Below are positions 9,791-21,216 of a DNA stretch of 64,000 nt, piece after piece; the first letter of the stretch is position 1; each line of letters starts with the position of its first letter. The DNA is from Echinarachnius parma (lineage: Eukaryota > Echinodermata > Echinoidea > Clypeasteroida > Echinarachniidae): contig JBAMJV010011283.1 in NCBI GenBank assembly GCA_037951105.1, forward strand, positions 1 through 64,000, read 5' to 3'. Made by a program: the position numbers and the translations under genes. The notes beneath the pieces were generated by a model, which was not told the DNA's origin, did not search any database, and saw only the letters and a list, made by a program, of their open reading frames with translations.

Positions 9791-10961
9791 AACCAGGTAA
9801 TATATAAAACCCAGGCATGTCTTTGTCACTTGATAACCCGCCCACGCTTTCAAGTGTTCATTTAAGATGTATAATATCATGTACGTGTCTGGCAACATCA
9901 AGGTCACAATAATTGCTGGTGGTAGGAACGGTGATTAATGTAGTTAACACTAATCACGTCTGTTCCTCTTCGAATTAATTAGTTCAAACCTATAAAGTAA
10001 AAATCAAGCAAGCCGACTGAACTTGAATTATTCACAAACCCGGCGCTGTAACCAATTTAGTGGCCTTTAGAGTTGTTGGCGCGAGTACTGAACAAGTATC
10101 GTCCTAGCCTTTAACAAGGCTTCGTGTTTCAAGCAAGCAATGGCTGCGCTGCATGCAAGATCAGGAACGACTGAACGCCTGATGGAGGCTATCTGGCAAA
10201 ATGATGAATTCACGTGCGATCCCCTCGCCTTTACGCTTCTACTGGCTCATGAATATGCATAAGCTTGATTTAATGAATCATGCATAGTTTTGTGATATAC
10301 TACTGCATTGAGCACACGTCTTTCTGTAAAGTCAAACGTCTCTTTGCCTCTCCCATTTATATATGAACTACGTGTACGTCGGCATACTCGCCCAGTACAT
10401 AGCATTGTATACACAAACACATCCCTGTGTAGGCTGTGTGTGTATGTGTGTGTTTCTGTGTGTGACCTCGGGACGTGTGCGTGTATGTGTGTGTGTTGCT
10501 TTGCATCGGACCTTTGTATTGCTTCAGCGTGCAGCGTCGGTTCACTGTGGTATAGTTTGTGTCTTGCGTTGGGGAATGATGCATAATGCATGAGTACGTG
10601 ATAACCCGGCTTCCATGATTGGGCGCAACTCATAGGTAGAGGAATTCAATACTTAACAAAAGAAGTTCATCGGAGAGCAATCCATTTGCGAAAAGACTGT
10701 CTCGCCAAGAGAGTGTGCATTGTAGTCGCGCTGTCCAGTCGTTCCTTGCATTCAACTCAGTTCAGACGAGACAGGCTTGTCAAAAGACTAGTATCGTCCC
10801 GCCCTATATAATAATAGGTTAAATAGGTAATATCCCAGGTCCGTATCAAGAGAAGGGGGGGGGGGGGGGTGGCTATGTAATTTGTACGTTCATATTCCAG
10901 TGTTCCCTTGACAAATTTGTCACCATCTAAATCTCCGACCTTATAAAGCAATGTTTAATGC
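9791..10961. other. Intergenic stretch with a TG microsatellite and a G homopolymer
   Basis: No gene is seen. A TG-rich microsatellite (TGTGTGTATGTG type) lies at about 10425-10497, and a 13-base G run at about 10857-10869. ORFs on both strands near 10247-10633 are shadows of the TG repeat. Confidence 0.6.
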
Positions 10962-11108
10962 TTAAAGGGATAGTTGAGTTCTGGTAAGGAGAGTACAGTT
11001 TTGGTGAAATTGAATTTTAGTAACCAAAACCTGCATCATTACATTACAAACTAATAGTTATAACTAGAAAGGAACACAAACTTACAAATAACGTAGTAAA
11101 GATCTTTT
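10962..11108 (+). mobile_element. TTAA MITE family B, left-end fragment
   Basis: It begins TTAAAGGGATAGTTGAGTTC and runs through AACCAAAACCTGCATCATTAC to a T tract at 11106, where homology stops. It was probably broken by the T-headed insertion that follows. Confidence 0.75.
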
Positions 11109-11447
11109 TTTTTTTTTTCAAAGATATTTATTTTCTCCATTGCTTTTTACAAACAATAACAAAATAATAAAATAACAATCAATAACAAAATTAGTACATA
11201 AAATAATTTGCATGTTTACATAATTGTATATAATATGATCTTACATTCACATCTAAATAGTACAAATTAACTTTTACTATTTATATCAAATAAAGCATGA
11301 AACATGCATGCATGAAGAAAGCATAAACATAAAAAAGGGGAAAATAGGAGAGAACAAAACATTCCCCCCCCCCAAAAAAACAAAAAAACAAAACAAAACA
11401 CCTATACAAGCACTTACATACACACATATACACACACACACACACGC

Positions 11448-11484
<37 letters not shown>
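11106..11484 (-). repeat. T-headed insert with AC microsatellite
   Basis: A 15-base T tract followed by AT-rich sequence looks like the reverse of a poly(A)-tailed retroelement 3' end. It is followed by a C/A-rich stretch and an AC microsatellite (about 11418-11482). The retroelement class is not identified. Confidence 0.45.
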
Positions 11485-11940
11485 AAGGGCGTCGATTTCT
11501 TATCGCCATTTGGGGGGGGGGGGGATGATTCGTAATTTTGACCTTATCTGGCGAGGGTTGGGGGCGGGGGCCGCGGGGGGCAAAGCTTTTGAATTCAGCT
11601 GTTTAGAAATTGGATTCAGCTGTTTAGAAATTGGAAGATTATTAAGTGCACATTCCAAGCATCATGAAATCCTGAAAAGCATCAGTCATAGGATACCCAC
11701 TTTGGGAAGCTTATTGTTTAAGAACATGATGAAGGATTTAGCTAGCTTACAAATGCGTACCATGGCACTAAATAGTTCTGAGACAAGATTATTCAGCCAA
11801 GATTCAAGTTCAAGTTCCCTTTATTCCACAACCGCAAACCAACAGTAAAGTACATTATACGAGTCATTTAAGCATATTAAACAGCGAATATGCATGGCAT
11901 TGAGGCGACCTTTAGAAAGCTAGTCTTGTATTAGGATGAA
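11485..11940. other. Non-coding stretch, G homopolymer and possible retroelement tail
   Basis: A 12-base G run lies near 11512. The segment around 11800-11870 (GTTCCCTTTATTCCACAA) has the look of an antisense LINE 3' end, but is too short to assign. The ORF at 11510-11848 has no recognisable domain. Confidence 0.35.
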
Positions 11941-12006
11941 GGTCAATTGACAATTTTAAATTTAAAATACAAACTTGTTGCATATAAAACTAACTTTAAT
12001 GGTTAT

Positions 12007-13677
12007 GGGCAATTCCACGAAAAATGTCACCCAAGGATGGAAAAATGAAACTCATGGGACAGCCTTGTTAACTACTGGATAGTAATGAGGAAGGACCATA
12101 TTTTGATGACTAAAGGAAAAAAGTTTGAAATTCAATGCAGAATATTTTTTTTTTGGCCATTGAAGTTGGGACAAAAATTGTATGTATTAACCCCCAAAAA
12201 TGATGAAATTTGCATCCGTTGTTTGTGAAATAAAATTTAAAAATATGGATCACTTCAGAACAATAATTCTACTTCTAATGTCTTGTTTATGCTTTGTTTT
12301 AACATCATAGAAAAGGAAATTGTGTAAAATTCTTTACTTTTTGAAAACTGTTATTGGATAAAATCTTGATTCTTACAACATTGATGTGTAATGTCCGTGA
12401 CGTTTTAGATATAAAAGTTTTTGTAGAAGCAGAAGTCCTAATTAAATTTAATTCAAAATTCATTTGCAAAGCTAGAATGTTATATCATAAAGTATATCAA
12501 TAGCATTTATTAAAATATTTGATGGCTTGTCCACAATGGCGTCACGGACATTACGTCACGGCTGCGTCACGGACATTACATACACAGTGAAAAGTATTAA
12601 AAAGCAGAGCCAAAAAATATCAAGCATTATTTTCTTATGTAAATGTCTTACCTTAGCCAATAAATAAGATAATCCCAAGTAACAGGGGGACTACTACCTT
12701 CCTGGTTCAAGTTTTAATAAATTGTATCGTTAATCAGATAGTGAACTTTGAGTCAGTACTCTGAACTATTTATAAAACTAAATTCCTTGCTTAATTTGAA
12801 CATGCATGTCTCAATAATCAATAAAGACTTGACTATAACTTACTGGGAGGAGAAAGAGATGGTTAAATCTCATATAGTATGATCAAATTGCAAAAATTAT
12901 ACTCTTAGTCCATGATTTTCCATGTGTTATGCCCATGATGTACACAACTTTTTTTAGATTTTACAATTTTTTGGCACAAAACAGCATTGTACCCCATTAA
13001 AAATGTATAATATTTTTTTTAATAGTTGAACATTTGGTTTACTGCACATTCTGTTGAAAAATTTCAAATTTTACAATAATTTTGGAAAAATTATTAATAT
13101 TTTTAAAATAATTTTTTGCTAATTGAAAAAAAAATTGAAATATAATTTTTGTTCTCAAAACTGTTTGATTACATATCAAATGTACAATTAAAAAAGTGTC
13201 ATGCACAATGGAGCATATTTTGCGGGTTATTTCTGAGTTTAGAAAAAGTGGACAAAAGTGTAATGTCCGTGACGCTGAAAATGTAATGTCCGTGACGCAA
13301 CGTTTTGTTGTCTAGATCACATATGCCTGGCCCGTTTCCCCAAAAACAACTTGGATTAAATTCATCATTGCCTTGTCTATAATTAAATACCTAAATCACC
13401 TTTGTGAGGTCTCAGAACTCACAGACTTTTGCAAAGATGTAAATGGATGCAAAAAGTCATGTCCAAAAGATGTAATGTCCGTGACGGCGCACATTTCGCA
13501 GAATTACTCAGTAACGAATTGGATAAATGTTCTGAAACTTTTTTTGCATACTTAACTAGGATATTGTTTTGTAATCAAAATAAAATTTAGACATTAGTTA
13601 GAGGTATGAATTAGTAGTGGCATTGGAAAGTCATGAAAATTCTCTGATTTGTAATGTCCGTGACGCTGGAGTTGCCC
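12007..13677. mobile_element. Non-autonomous DNA transposon with internal motif array
   Basis: The terminal inverted repeats are imperfect: GGGCAATTCCACG... at the left and the complement of GGGCAACTCCAGCGTCACGG at the right. TTAT flanks both ends (12003-12006; 13678-13681). The neighbouring tandem unit (CTTAGTCATATAAGAGATTA) gives the approximate empty site. The motif TAATGTCCGTGACG occurs five times forward (12389, 13261, 13284, 13473, 13652) and twice reversed (12540, 12565). No transposase is present; the interior is AT-rich. The motifs are probably transposase-binding sites (inference). The superfamily is not assigned. Confidence 0.8.
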
Positions 13678-13819
13678 TTATATTAAGAAATTGAATAATG
13701 CGAAAAATAACTTTACAGGAATAATTATTATGGTGCTGATGTAAAAACTTTTAAATGGATAGATTACATGAATTTCAAAGCTGAAAACATTATTAATGAT
13801 TAATTAATACCAGTATTCT

Positions 13820-14188
13820 TTAAGGGATGCCTGTAAAGTGTCTATTTCCACGAAAATTACTTGGAGCTTCCTCGTTTCTCTTCTACCGTGTTGTTTAGCT
13901 AATAGCATTAGAAGAATAAAATAGGGTTAGATTATTTCAAATTCCCCTTTAGTATGACGATATATATCATTCAGCTCAAAAGCGTTAATGAACGGTCATA
14001 AACGTCATACAGTAATTCGTTGTAAAAGCTGACGCATATTTTCGCCTTTTTTCAACCATGAAAGCAGTATTTTTTTCAATGAAACTTTCACACTTTATTC
14101 GGACATATCTTACAATGATTTTGGTACAGGATTGAAGTCTCAAATGTCATTTTGGGAAATATTTGACACTTTACAGGTGCACCTTTAA
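13820..14188 (+). mobile_element. TTAA MITE family D, complete copy
   Basis: TTAAGGGATGCCTGTAAAGT at the left mirrors ACTTTACAGGTGCACCTTTAA at the right. The element interrupts a tandem-array unit at ATTCTTTA/GTTACG, whose uninterrupted sister is at 14455-14470. It has no coding capacity. Confidence 0.85.
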
Positions 14189-14744
14189 GTTACGTACTAT
14201 ATAACACCACTGTAAGAAGCAAAGGAGGCAGTCTAACCATATACCGCGATATACAATGAAACATATATATCTTTTATATATAATAAATTACAGTTTTATA
14301 GTCAAACCTGTTGCATAAAACTAACTTAGTCATATAAGAGATTAAACAATGCGCAAAAACACAGCTTTACAGGAATAGTATGATGCTGATGTTTACACCT
14401 TTACATGGAGAGGATGAAATGAATAACAAAGCCGAAATGATTAATATATACCAGTATTCTTTAGTTACGTAATATATAACTTTACTGTAAGAAACAAAGA
14501 GCACAGTCTTACCACATACCGCGCTGTACAATGCAAACATGTATCATTCATATCTAATAAAATTACAGTATTACAGTCATACTTGTTGCATAAAACTAAC
14601 TTAGTCATACTACGAGATTAAACGAAGTACAAAGCACAACATATTTACAGGGGTATAATGTTGATGTAAATATTTCAGGGATAGGATAAAATGAATAACA
14701 AGGCTAAACAATAACTCATGATTGAAATATACAACTATACTCTA

Positions 14745-15221
14745 CACTGTTAAAACGCTGTGTACAAAATTCAACAACTTATTGAAATTTGTCAACAACC
14801 GCTGTTTACAATATGAACCATCCAACTGTTCCATTCAACAACCCCAGTTGTTTAATATTTACACAACTGGTGTTTTAATTTGTTCAACAACAGTTGTTTA
14901 GAATAAATTTCATCAACCCTGTTGTTGAAATAGCAAACACAAAACAGTTGTAAAGCGGCAAGGTCGGAATCGAACCGGAGATCATTAGGGCATAAGCCCC
15001 ACTCTATCGACTGCGCTAACTCGGTTCGCTTGGTTCGCAATGGGACAAAAGGGGTTTTGACCCGTTGATTTTGCGGTCGAAACTATCACGTGATTTTACA
15101 CGTTTCATCAACGCTTGAACATAGCCGCATCACGCAACACTTCTTAGTACAACTTATCATGCTACACCTAAAGTTGTATGAAAATATTAAACAACCATTT
15201 TTACACAGCGTTTTAACAGTG
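14745..15221. mobile_element. TA-target MITE carrying a tRNA-like region
   Basis: Perfect 20-base terminal inverted repeats (CACTGTTAAAACGCTGTGTA and complement) are flanked by TA (14743-14744; 15222-15223). The adjacent tandem unit shows the uninterrupted site. CAACAAC/GTTGTTG-rich subterminal repeats follow the ends. The interior includes a tRNA-like segment. It is a Tc1/mariner-type target with no transposase. Confidence 0.9.
14960..15030 (-). ncRNA. tRNA-like pol III promoter inside the MITE
   Basis: On the minus strand the A box TAGCGCAGTCGA (15007-15018) and B box GGTTCGATTCC (14966-14976) match the tRNA consensus and are spaced as in a tRNA. The anticodon loop would be CTTATGC, but the anticodon stem is imperfect and the acceptor stem does not pair well. 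It is a tRNA pseudogene or tRNA-derived SINE head, not a working tRNA. Confidence 0.7.
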
Positions 15222-15335
15222 TAGTAACGTATAACATTACTGTTAAAAGCAAAGGGTACAGTTCACGGTATACAATGACAAAAATGGATAACAAATATCA
15301 ATGATATATAATTGAATTACAGTTTTACTCAATTA

Positions 15336-15929
15336 AAATCTAAGAAGTTGATTATAACGGACACAGTCGATTAGGTTCCTGTAATAAAAAAATTATGTAC
15401 ATAAATCATTAAACAAGTTTAACATTAAGATTACAGTAGTATGCATGGTTCCGTCAATTTTTAATGATTAAGATAATAAATCACTTCTGCATTTGAATCA
15501 TTGTCAGTTGGCATCTCGAATTGGTTAATTAGGCGTGTATTCGATCTTCCTTCACAGAATGATGTATTATATTAAATCTAAATTAACTTCTTCTATGCGT
15601 TGATATAATATGTATGCATTATTTATTTTATTTTATTATTTAGTAATTTATTGATCTATTTACACATGTTTTACCAGTATGGCCCATTCAACCATAACTT
15701 GGTCTCCCATGTGGCCCTTGGATACATAATACAAACATGATACATACAAATCAATACAACATTTCAAATACATTGGAATAATATATCTATACGTAGAGCA
15801 CAACGTCTACAGAACAACAACACTGATAACAGAAACAAGCGACAAAACACAATAATATAAGTATTACATGTATCATACAATATAAATTATTATACTATTG
15901 TATTTAACATAATATTTTGATGCAGATTC
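15336..15929. other. Non-coding AT-rich stretch
   Basis: No gene is seen. The segment at 15610-15850 (runs of TTTATTTTATT, then a GGCCC-bearing part and dense ATACA motifs) may be an antisense retroelement 3' tail, but this is not established. Confidence 0.35.
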
Positions 15930-16292
15930 TTAAAGGTCCACAAATTTAATTTGAGCTTCCACATTTCTCTTCTACCGTGTTGTTTGGCTAATGATAAGAG
16001 AAGAATAAAATAGGGTTAGATTTTTGTCAAATGCCCTTTTACTATGACGATATCTATCATTGATAATTATTCAGCTCAAGAACGTTAATAAACGTTCATA
16101 AACCTCACACAGTAATTCATAGTAAAAGCTGACGCAAATTTTTGCTTTTTTAACCAGGAAAGCAGTGTTCCATTTCAATGAAACTTTCACACATCATTCG
16201 GATATATCTTACAATGATTTTGGTATAGGATTGAAGTCTCAAATATCATTTTGGGCAATACTGTATCTGACACTTTACAGTTGCACCTTTAA
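15930..16292 (+). mobile_element. TTAA MITE family D, second copy
   Basis: It begins TTAAAGGTCCACAAATTTAA (left end diverged) and ends GACACTTTACAGTTGCACCTTTAA. It shares its right TTAA with the family C element that follows. It is colinear with 13820-14188 through CTTCTACCGTGTTGTTTRGC. Confidence 0.8.
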
Positions 16293-16671
16293 AGGGGACC
16301 ACCAGGCTTTAAATATACCGTTTTGTGATATCAAATAGATACCCTACATTTTTAAAAGGGTTGTGTTATTTATAATTGAAGCAATTAATTTACCCGACTT
16401 ACGGAACCATTACTATATCCTCGAATCCGCCAATACTTTCCATGCGTACGTTCGGAGAGAATAGAATCCCGGGCGATTCGCTCGCTCTGCACACACTCAG
16501 TCTCGTACATACAGACACTTTAACGTGCATGCTTTAGAATGGTGATGCTTTTTCCAATTATATATTTTTTTTCTGGACACATATTTTTGTGAACTTGGTG
16601 ATGGAAAGGAATACTAAAGATGATACCTTTAATTTAAAAGGACACTATTTTTGGGTGGTGGTACCCATTAA
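16289..16671 (+). mobile_element. TTAA MITE family C, copy 1
   Basis: The ends are TTAAAGGGGACCACCAGGC and GGGTGGTGGTACCCATTAA. It is colinear with 58890-59324: TTTTGTGATATCAAATAG, AATAGAATCCCGGG and TTCGCTCTGCACA are shared. It directly abuts family D. Confidence 0.88.
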
Positions 16672-16846
16672 GGTCTTTATTCAAGATATAACAAATCAAA
16701 ACAATATAAAAGCTGTATAACTTGACATTTCTACACTAAATCAAAACAAGTTACTTTCGGTAGTCAAACTATTTCAGAGCGATATAAAAGAGATTCTCAT
16801 AATACATAATGTTTATATTGTTCTGTGCTACCCTCATGAATCATTA

Positions 16847-19128
16847 AATTAAAGTTTTTAGCGTGTCGAGTCTAAAATGAATGAGTAGCAAAAACAGAAA
16901 CAAACGAATCACAATAAAAACAAGAATATAGGCGATAAAAGGCACTTGACTATCATGGTACTTCCCGAAATGTCCCATTGTAAGGGTTCTGGTTGGTTTT
17001 GATTCCATTTGTAATTTCATTCCGTAAAACATGTGAAATGAGCATCATTTCCTTTCAAATGCTCTCATAGTTGTAAAACTTGATTTCAAAATGATTTGTT
17101 ATTAAGTCTCCTAACCAAGAAGGCATCTGCTAGTTCGAACACCTATCGTTTTCATGGCCTCTTTTACATTTAATTGCAGTCTTTTACTGTCGGTCTAAAG
17201 ATAGACCATACAATTGACGCCTCTCGTGCGAAGGCCAATAAGTGAGTTACGAACGGGTCGGCGAACGGGTGAAAACTGTCGTCTGTCTTTAAAACGGGCG
17301 ACAGAAAAAGAGGCCATGAACACTATACATGTGTCGATGTAGTTTTCTGCACATAACGGTCGCATAATCGTTTGCATTGGAACATGTATTTTGCATCAAA
17401 ATTCCCTCTAACGTAATATTTCGGATTTATATCTTCATTGAAGCATGCTTAGTCATTTATTATTATGTTTTGATGATAAGATCATCGTTTCAGTCTCTAA
17501 AGTGGACCTTGACCAATACACGAATATATTTTTAAGGCATTTGTACATAAAAACACATTACAAATATCGCACGATCATTAAATGGTAACCAGACTAATTG
17601 ATTAAACGTTTCCTATACAGGGTGGCCCAGAAATAAAGGAACGGGGCACTTCCCAAAATAAAGCAACGAAATGACTGGGTCCATCGGATAGTGTGTCTTT
17701 TCAAATGAAAATTGATACCAAGAACATTAATTTTGGTCCTGTAGTTTTTGTTTTAGAGCGCTGTGAGTGACACTATGTCAGGGTTCATTTTTCTTCAATT
17801 TTGACTGACCTATTGGCTAAAGAATGACCCGAACGGCTCGGCATAGAATTATGGTGCTGTGGCTATTCAGTCGAATGCACACTAACAAATGTGTCCGCAT
17901 CATTGTGCATCGTAATTCTATGACGAGCCGTTCGGGTCAATCTTTAGCCAATAGGTCAGTCAAAATTGAAGAAAAATGAACCCTGACAATTAAAGTTTTT
18001 AGCGTGTCGAGTCTAAAATGAATGAGTAGCAAAAACAGAAACAAACGAATCACAATAAAAACAAGAATATAGGCGATAAAAGGCACTTGACTATCATGGT
18101 ACTTCCCGAAATGTCCCATTGTAAGGGTTCTGGTTGGTTTTGATTCCATTTGTAATTTCATTCCGTAAAACATGTGAAATGAGCATCATTTCCTTTCAAA
18201 TGCTCTCATAGTTGTAAAACTTGATTTCAAAATGATTTGTTATTAAGTCTCCTAACCAAGAAGGCATCTGCTAGTTCGAACACCTATCGTTTTCATGGCC
18301 TCTTTTACATTTAATTGCAGTCTTTTACTGTCGGTCTAAAGATAGACCATACAATTGACGCCTCTCGTGCGAAGGCCAATAAGTGAGTTACGAACGGGTC
18401 GGTGAACGGGTGAAAACTGTCGTCTGTCTTTAAAACGGGCGACAGAAAAAGAGGCCATGAACACTATACATGTGTCGATGTAGTTTTCTGCACATAACGG
18501 TCGCATAATCGTTTGCATTGGAACATGTATTTTGCATCAAAATTCCCTCTAACGTAATATTTCGGATTTATATCTTCATTGAAGCATGCTTAGTCATTTA
18601 TTATTATGTTTTGATGATAAGATCATCGTTTCAGTCTCTAAAGTGGACCTTGACCAATACACGAATATATTTTTAAGGCATTTGTACATAAAAACACATT
18701 ACAAATATCGCACGATCATTAAATGGTAACCAGACGAATTGATTAAACGTTTCCTATACAGGGTGGCCCAGAAATAAAGGAACGGGGCACTTCCCAAAAT
18801 AAAGCAACGAAATGACTGGGTCCATCGGATAGTGTGTCTTTTCAAATGAAAATTGATACCAAGAACATTAATTTTGGTCGTGTAGTTTTTGTTTTAGAGC
18901 GCTGTGAGTGACACTATGTCAGGGTTCATTTTTCTTCAATTTTGACTGACCTATTGGCTAAAGAATGACCCGAACGGCTCGGCATAGAATTATGGTGCTG
19001 TGGCTATTCAGTCGAATGCACACTAACAAATGTGTCCGCATCATTGTGCATCGTAATTCTATGACGAGCCGTTCGGGTCAATCTTTAGCCAATAGGTCAG
19101 TCAAAATTGAAGAAAAATGAACCCTGAC
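16847..19128 (+). repeat. Head-to-tail tandem duplication of a 1141-bp unit
   Basis: Unit 1 is 16847-17987 and unit 2 is 17988-19128. Both are exactly 1141 bases, and I count three differences by eye (in positions equivalent to 17263, 17597 and 17736). The unit contains unique sequence plus the left 370 bases of a mariner-like MITE. The matching ORFs near 16844-17032 and 17937-18173 are not genes; they simply show the duplication. Confidence 0.95.
17618..17987. mobile_element. Mariner-like foldback MITE, left part in duplicated unit 1
   Basis: It begins CAGGGTGGCCCAGAAATAAA after TA and stops at the duplication junction (CCCTGAC). It is the same as the first 370 bases of 18759-19287. Confidence 0.9.
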
Positions 19129-19287
19129 ATGGTGTCACTCACAGCGCTCTAAAAAAAACACTACACGCCCAAAAGTAATGTTCTTGGTATCAATTTTCAT
19201 TTGAAAAGACACACTATCCGATGGACCCAGTCATTTCGTTACTTTATTTTGGGAAGTGCCCCGTTCCGTTATTTCTGGGCCACCCTG
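18759..19287. mobile_element. Mariner-like foldback MITE, complete copy
   Basis: 529 bases, with TA on both sides. Nearly the whole element is a long inverted repeat: CAGGGTGGCCCAGAAATAA to the hinge near 19010, then back to TTATTTCTGGGCCACCCTG. A transcript would fold into a long hairpin. No ORF is present. Confidence 0.92.
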
Positions 19288-19485
19288 TATACGAAGGGGT
19301 ATGCAACTTACGGCAATAACTCATCCGTGCTGCTACTTCTTTTTGATGATTAGTATGAAGTCCCTATATTTAGTTCACAACAATAACAAATTTGATATTG
19401 TATCAAGCACAAACATAATAACTCAGAGTATCCATTTGGACATATTGCCTGTCTTTACTCTCGTTAATATGGACTATACAACACT

Positions 19486-19928
19486 ATATGTGACCTTACA
19501 CCACAAAACGAACGTTATGTCGCTGTGGTAGTTTCTATTTTATTAGCTAAAATAGTCAAATTTTGTTCAAAAGATGAAATTTAGGATTTTGGTATTTTCT
19601 GAATAAGCATATCTTAATCTACCTTCTGGGAAATTTTGACCATCGGAAATCATGTTTAAGTATTAATTTTTCATTTAATAAATGTGATCTTATTACAGCG
19701 CTTGAATGGACACTGATCTATTAAGCGGCCTGTTTCTCCCTAATTTCAAAAATGCTTCAGCCATATTCCATATCTTTGGCATTCATTTTAAAAGGGTTTG
19801 CTTAGTCCAAATATGACAAATCATATACCATTTTAAAGGTAATGGCTTCTATTTTAATGTTATATGAACATCAACAAAATCAGTTTTCCCGACTTATTGG
19901 TCGTTTTGTAGTGTAAGATCACATATTA
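19486..19928. mobile_element. TA-target MITE
   Basis: The inverted termini TATGTGACCTTACACCACAA and TTGTAGTGTAAGATCACATA bound a 440-base non-coding interior. It is a Tc1/mariner-like or related short element. It sits immediately beside the LINE remnant that follows. Confidence 0.7.
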
Positions 19929-19929
19929 C

Positions 19930-20530
19930 ATATGTAATGCAGATGTTCTGCCCAGGTCAAATGCTCGTCAAAAATAACTCCAGGGCAAATTTGGTACTTT
20001 AACATTGTTCACAAACTTTTCCGTCAAATTGTGATGTTCTTATTAGACATAACATCAATCTTTGTGGAGTGCCAATGATCACTGATTGTGTTTAATTTCA
20101 ATTTATTAGCGTGTTGCCATATTTTGACATTCATATCTCATTGTAATGTACTTTGACTATAACAAACGGATGAACTCTTAGAGTGAAGGGTTGTGTCATC
20201 AGCGTAGATAATTATACTACAATGTTTCAACACCATTACCTAATCATAAACATGAATTAAAAGCAAGAGATAACCTAGTATAGATCCTTGTGGTACCCCA
20301 AGGGATATTCACCTTTCATTTGAAAATGTCACAAATTGCTACCCTTTGACATCTATCATTCAAATACAAATTACACTAATTACCATTATCAGAACAGTCT
20401 GACGTAATTTCGAAATAATTTTACAAGTAGAATTTTAGTATTTGGACTGTATCAAAGGTGTTTTTAAATCTGCCAAAAAATGCATAAAAACTAATTTCTA
20501 TTATCTTAATTATTTGATCGCTATATATGC
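19930..20530 (-). pseudogene. LINE reverse transcriptase remnant (CR1/jockey type)
   Basis: Read on the minus strand, decayed sequence gives the reverse transcriptase landmarks in order: FKNTFDTV (about 20440), GVPQGSILG (about 20273-20305) and YADDTTLHS (about 20186-20212). The frames between them are broken. The order and spacing match LINE RTs of the CR1/jockey group. It is an old, inactive fragment with no termini visible. Confidence 0.75.
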
Positions 20531-20665
20531 GCTTTAGCTGTTTATACATAACATTTACTCGACAGTTGTAATCTACGAATATCAGTTAGTCATTAATGTA
20601 TCCAAAGTTAATTACAAATTACATCAATTATGAGCCCCCTCAAATTATTGTCCTGTATATATTTG

Positions 20666-21095
20666 TTAAAGAGGTAGTTAAGTTTTGGTATAGAGGGCGC
20701 TGCACGAAGTAGGTAATTTGTGAGATAATGACAAACTGATTTGAAAGAGCTTACAATTTTATTTGTATTTGATCAAAATCGGAATAAATCTGGGCCCCAG
20801 ATTTATTGATATTTCAGCCGTTTCTGAACCGATTTTGATCAAATAAAGTTAGTTCTGTCATTAAAATTGTATGCTCTTTCTAATGTCACATTCAGCTTTT
20901 TATTTTGTTTTAATCTAAAAAATGCTTACACTTTTAGATGTTCAAAAGTGGTTGAAACTGGTTGAAACCAATGCTTAAAAAAGCACCCTCTTGTGTTTTA
21001 ATAACAGGCTTTTTGCTGAGCCGTTTGTAATTTTCTATACCTTTCGAGAATGATTAGTTTGTAATATTATTGTGCAGGCTTTGGTTACTAATGTT
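20666..21095 (+). mobile_element. TTAA MITE family B, left-terminal copy
   Basis: TTAAAGAGGTAGTTAAGTTT opens the copy. The interior is a palindrome around CTGGGCCCCAG, and TTTCAGCCGTTTCTGAACCG is present. It runs to GCTTTGGTTACTAATG, where homology stops short of the right terminus. Confidence 0.8.
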
Positions 21096-21216
21096 TCATG
21101 ATTCCTCGATCAGGCTGTATATGACCGCTATAGTATGTAGCCATGCTTGATTGATGCAGCTAGCTAACTGCGCTGAGACCGCGGTTTCACTAATTCACCC
21201 CCATGGCTTGGACCGT

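Larger units (their letters stand above)
11940..15340 (+). repeat. Tandem array of ~278-bp units, interrupted by three transposons
   Basis: Units sharing CTTGTTGCATAAAACTAACTT, ATTAAACAATGCG, TTTACAGG, ACCAGTATTCTT, GTTACGTA, AACA/ACTTTACTGTAAGAA and ACAATG occur near 11960-12006 plus 13678-13819, then 14189-14463, 14464-14742 and 15224-15335. Transposons at 12007-13677, 13820-14188 and 14745-15221 split the first and last units. No coding content is seen. Confidence 0.8.

Noticed and set aside
10247-10633. Overlapping ORFs on both strands
   Set aside because: They are shadows of a TG/AC microsatellite.
11510-11848. 112-codon plus-strand ORF
   Set aside because: It starts in a G homopolymer and has a low-complexity Ser tail; no domain or splice context.
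14960-15030. Functional tRNA gene
   Set aside because: The A and B boxes are good, but the anticodon and acceptor stems pair poorly and the segment lies inside a transposon.
16844-18173. Repeated 62- and 78-codon ORFs as a duplicated gene
   Set aside because: The identity comes from the 1141-bp DNA duplication; the ORFs have no start context or domain, and other frames are equally conserved.
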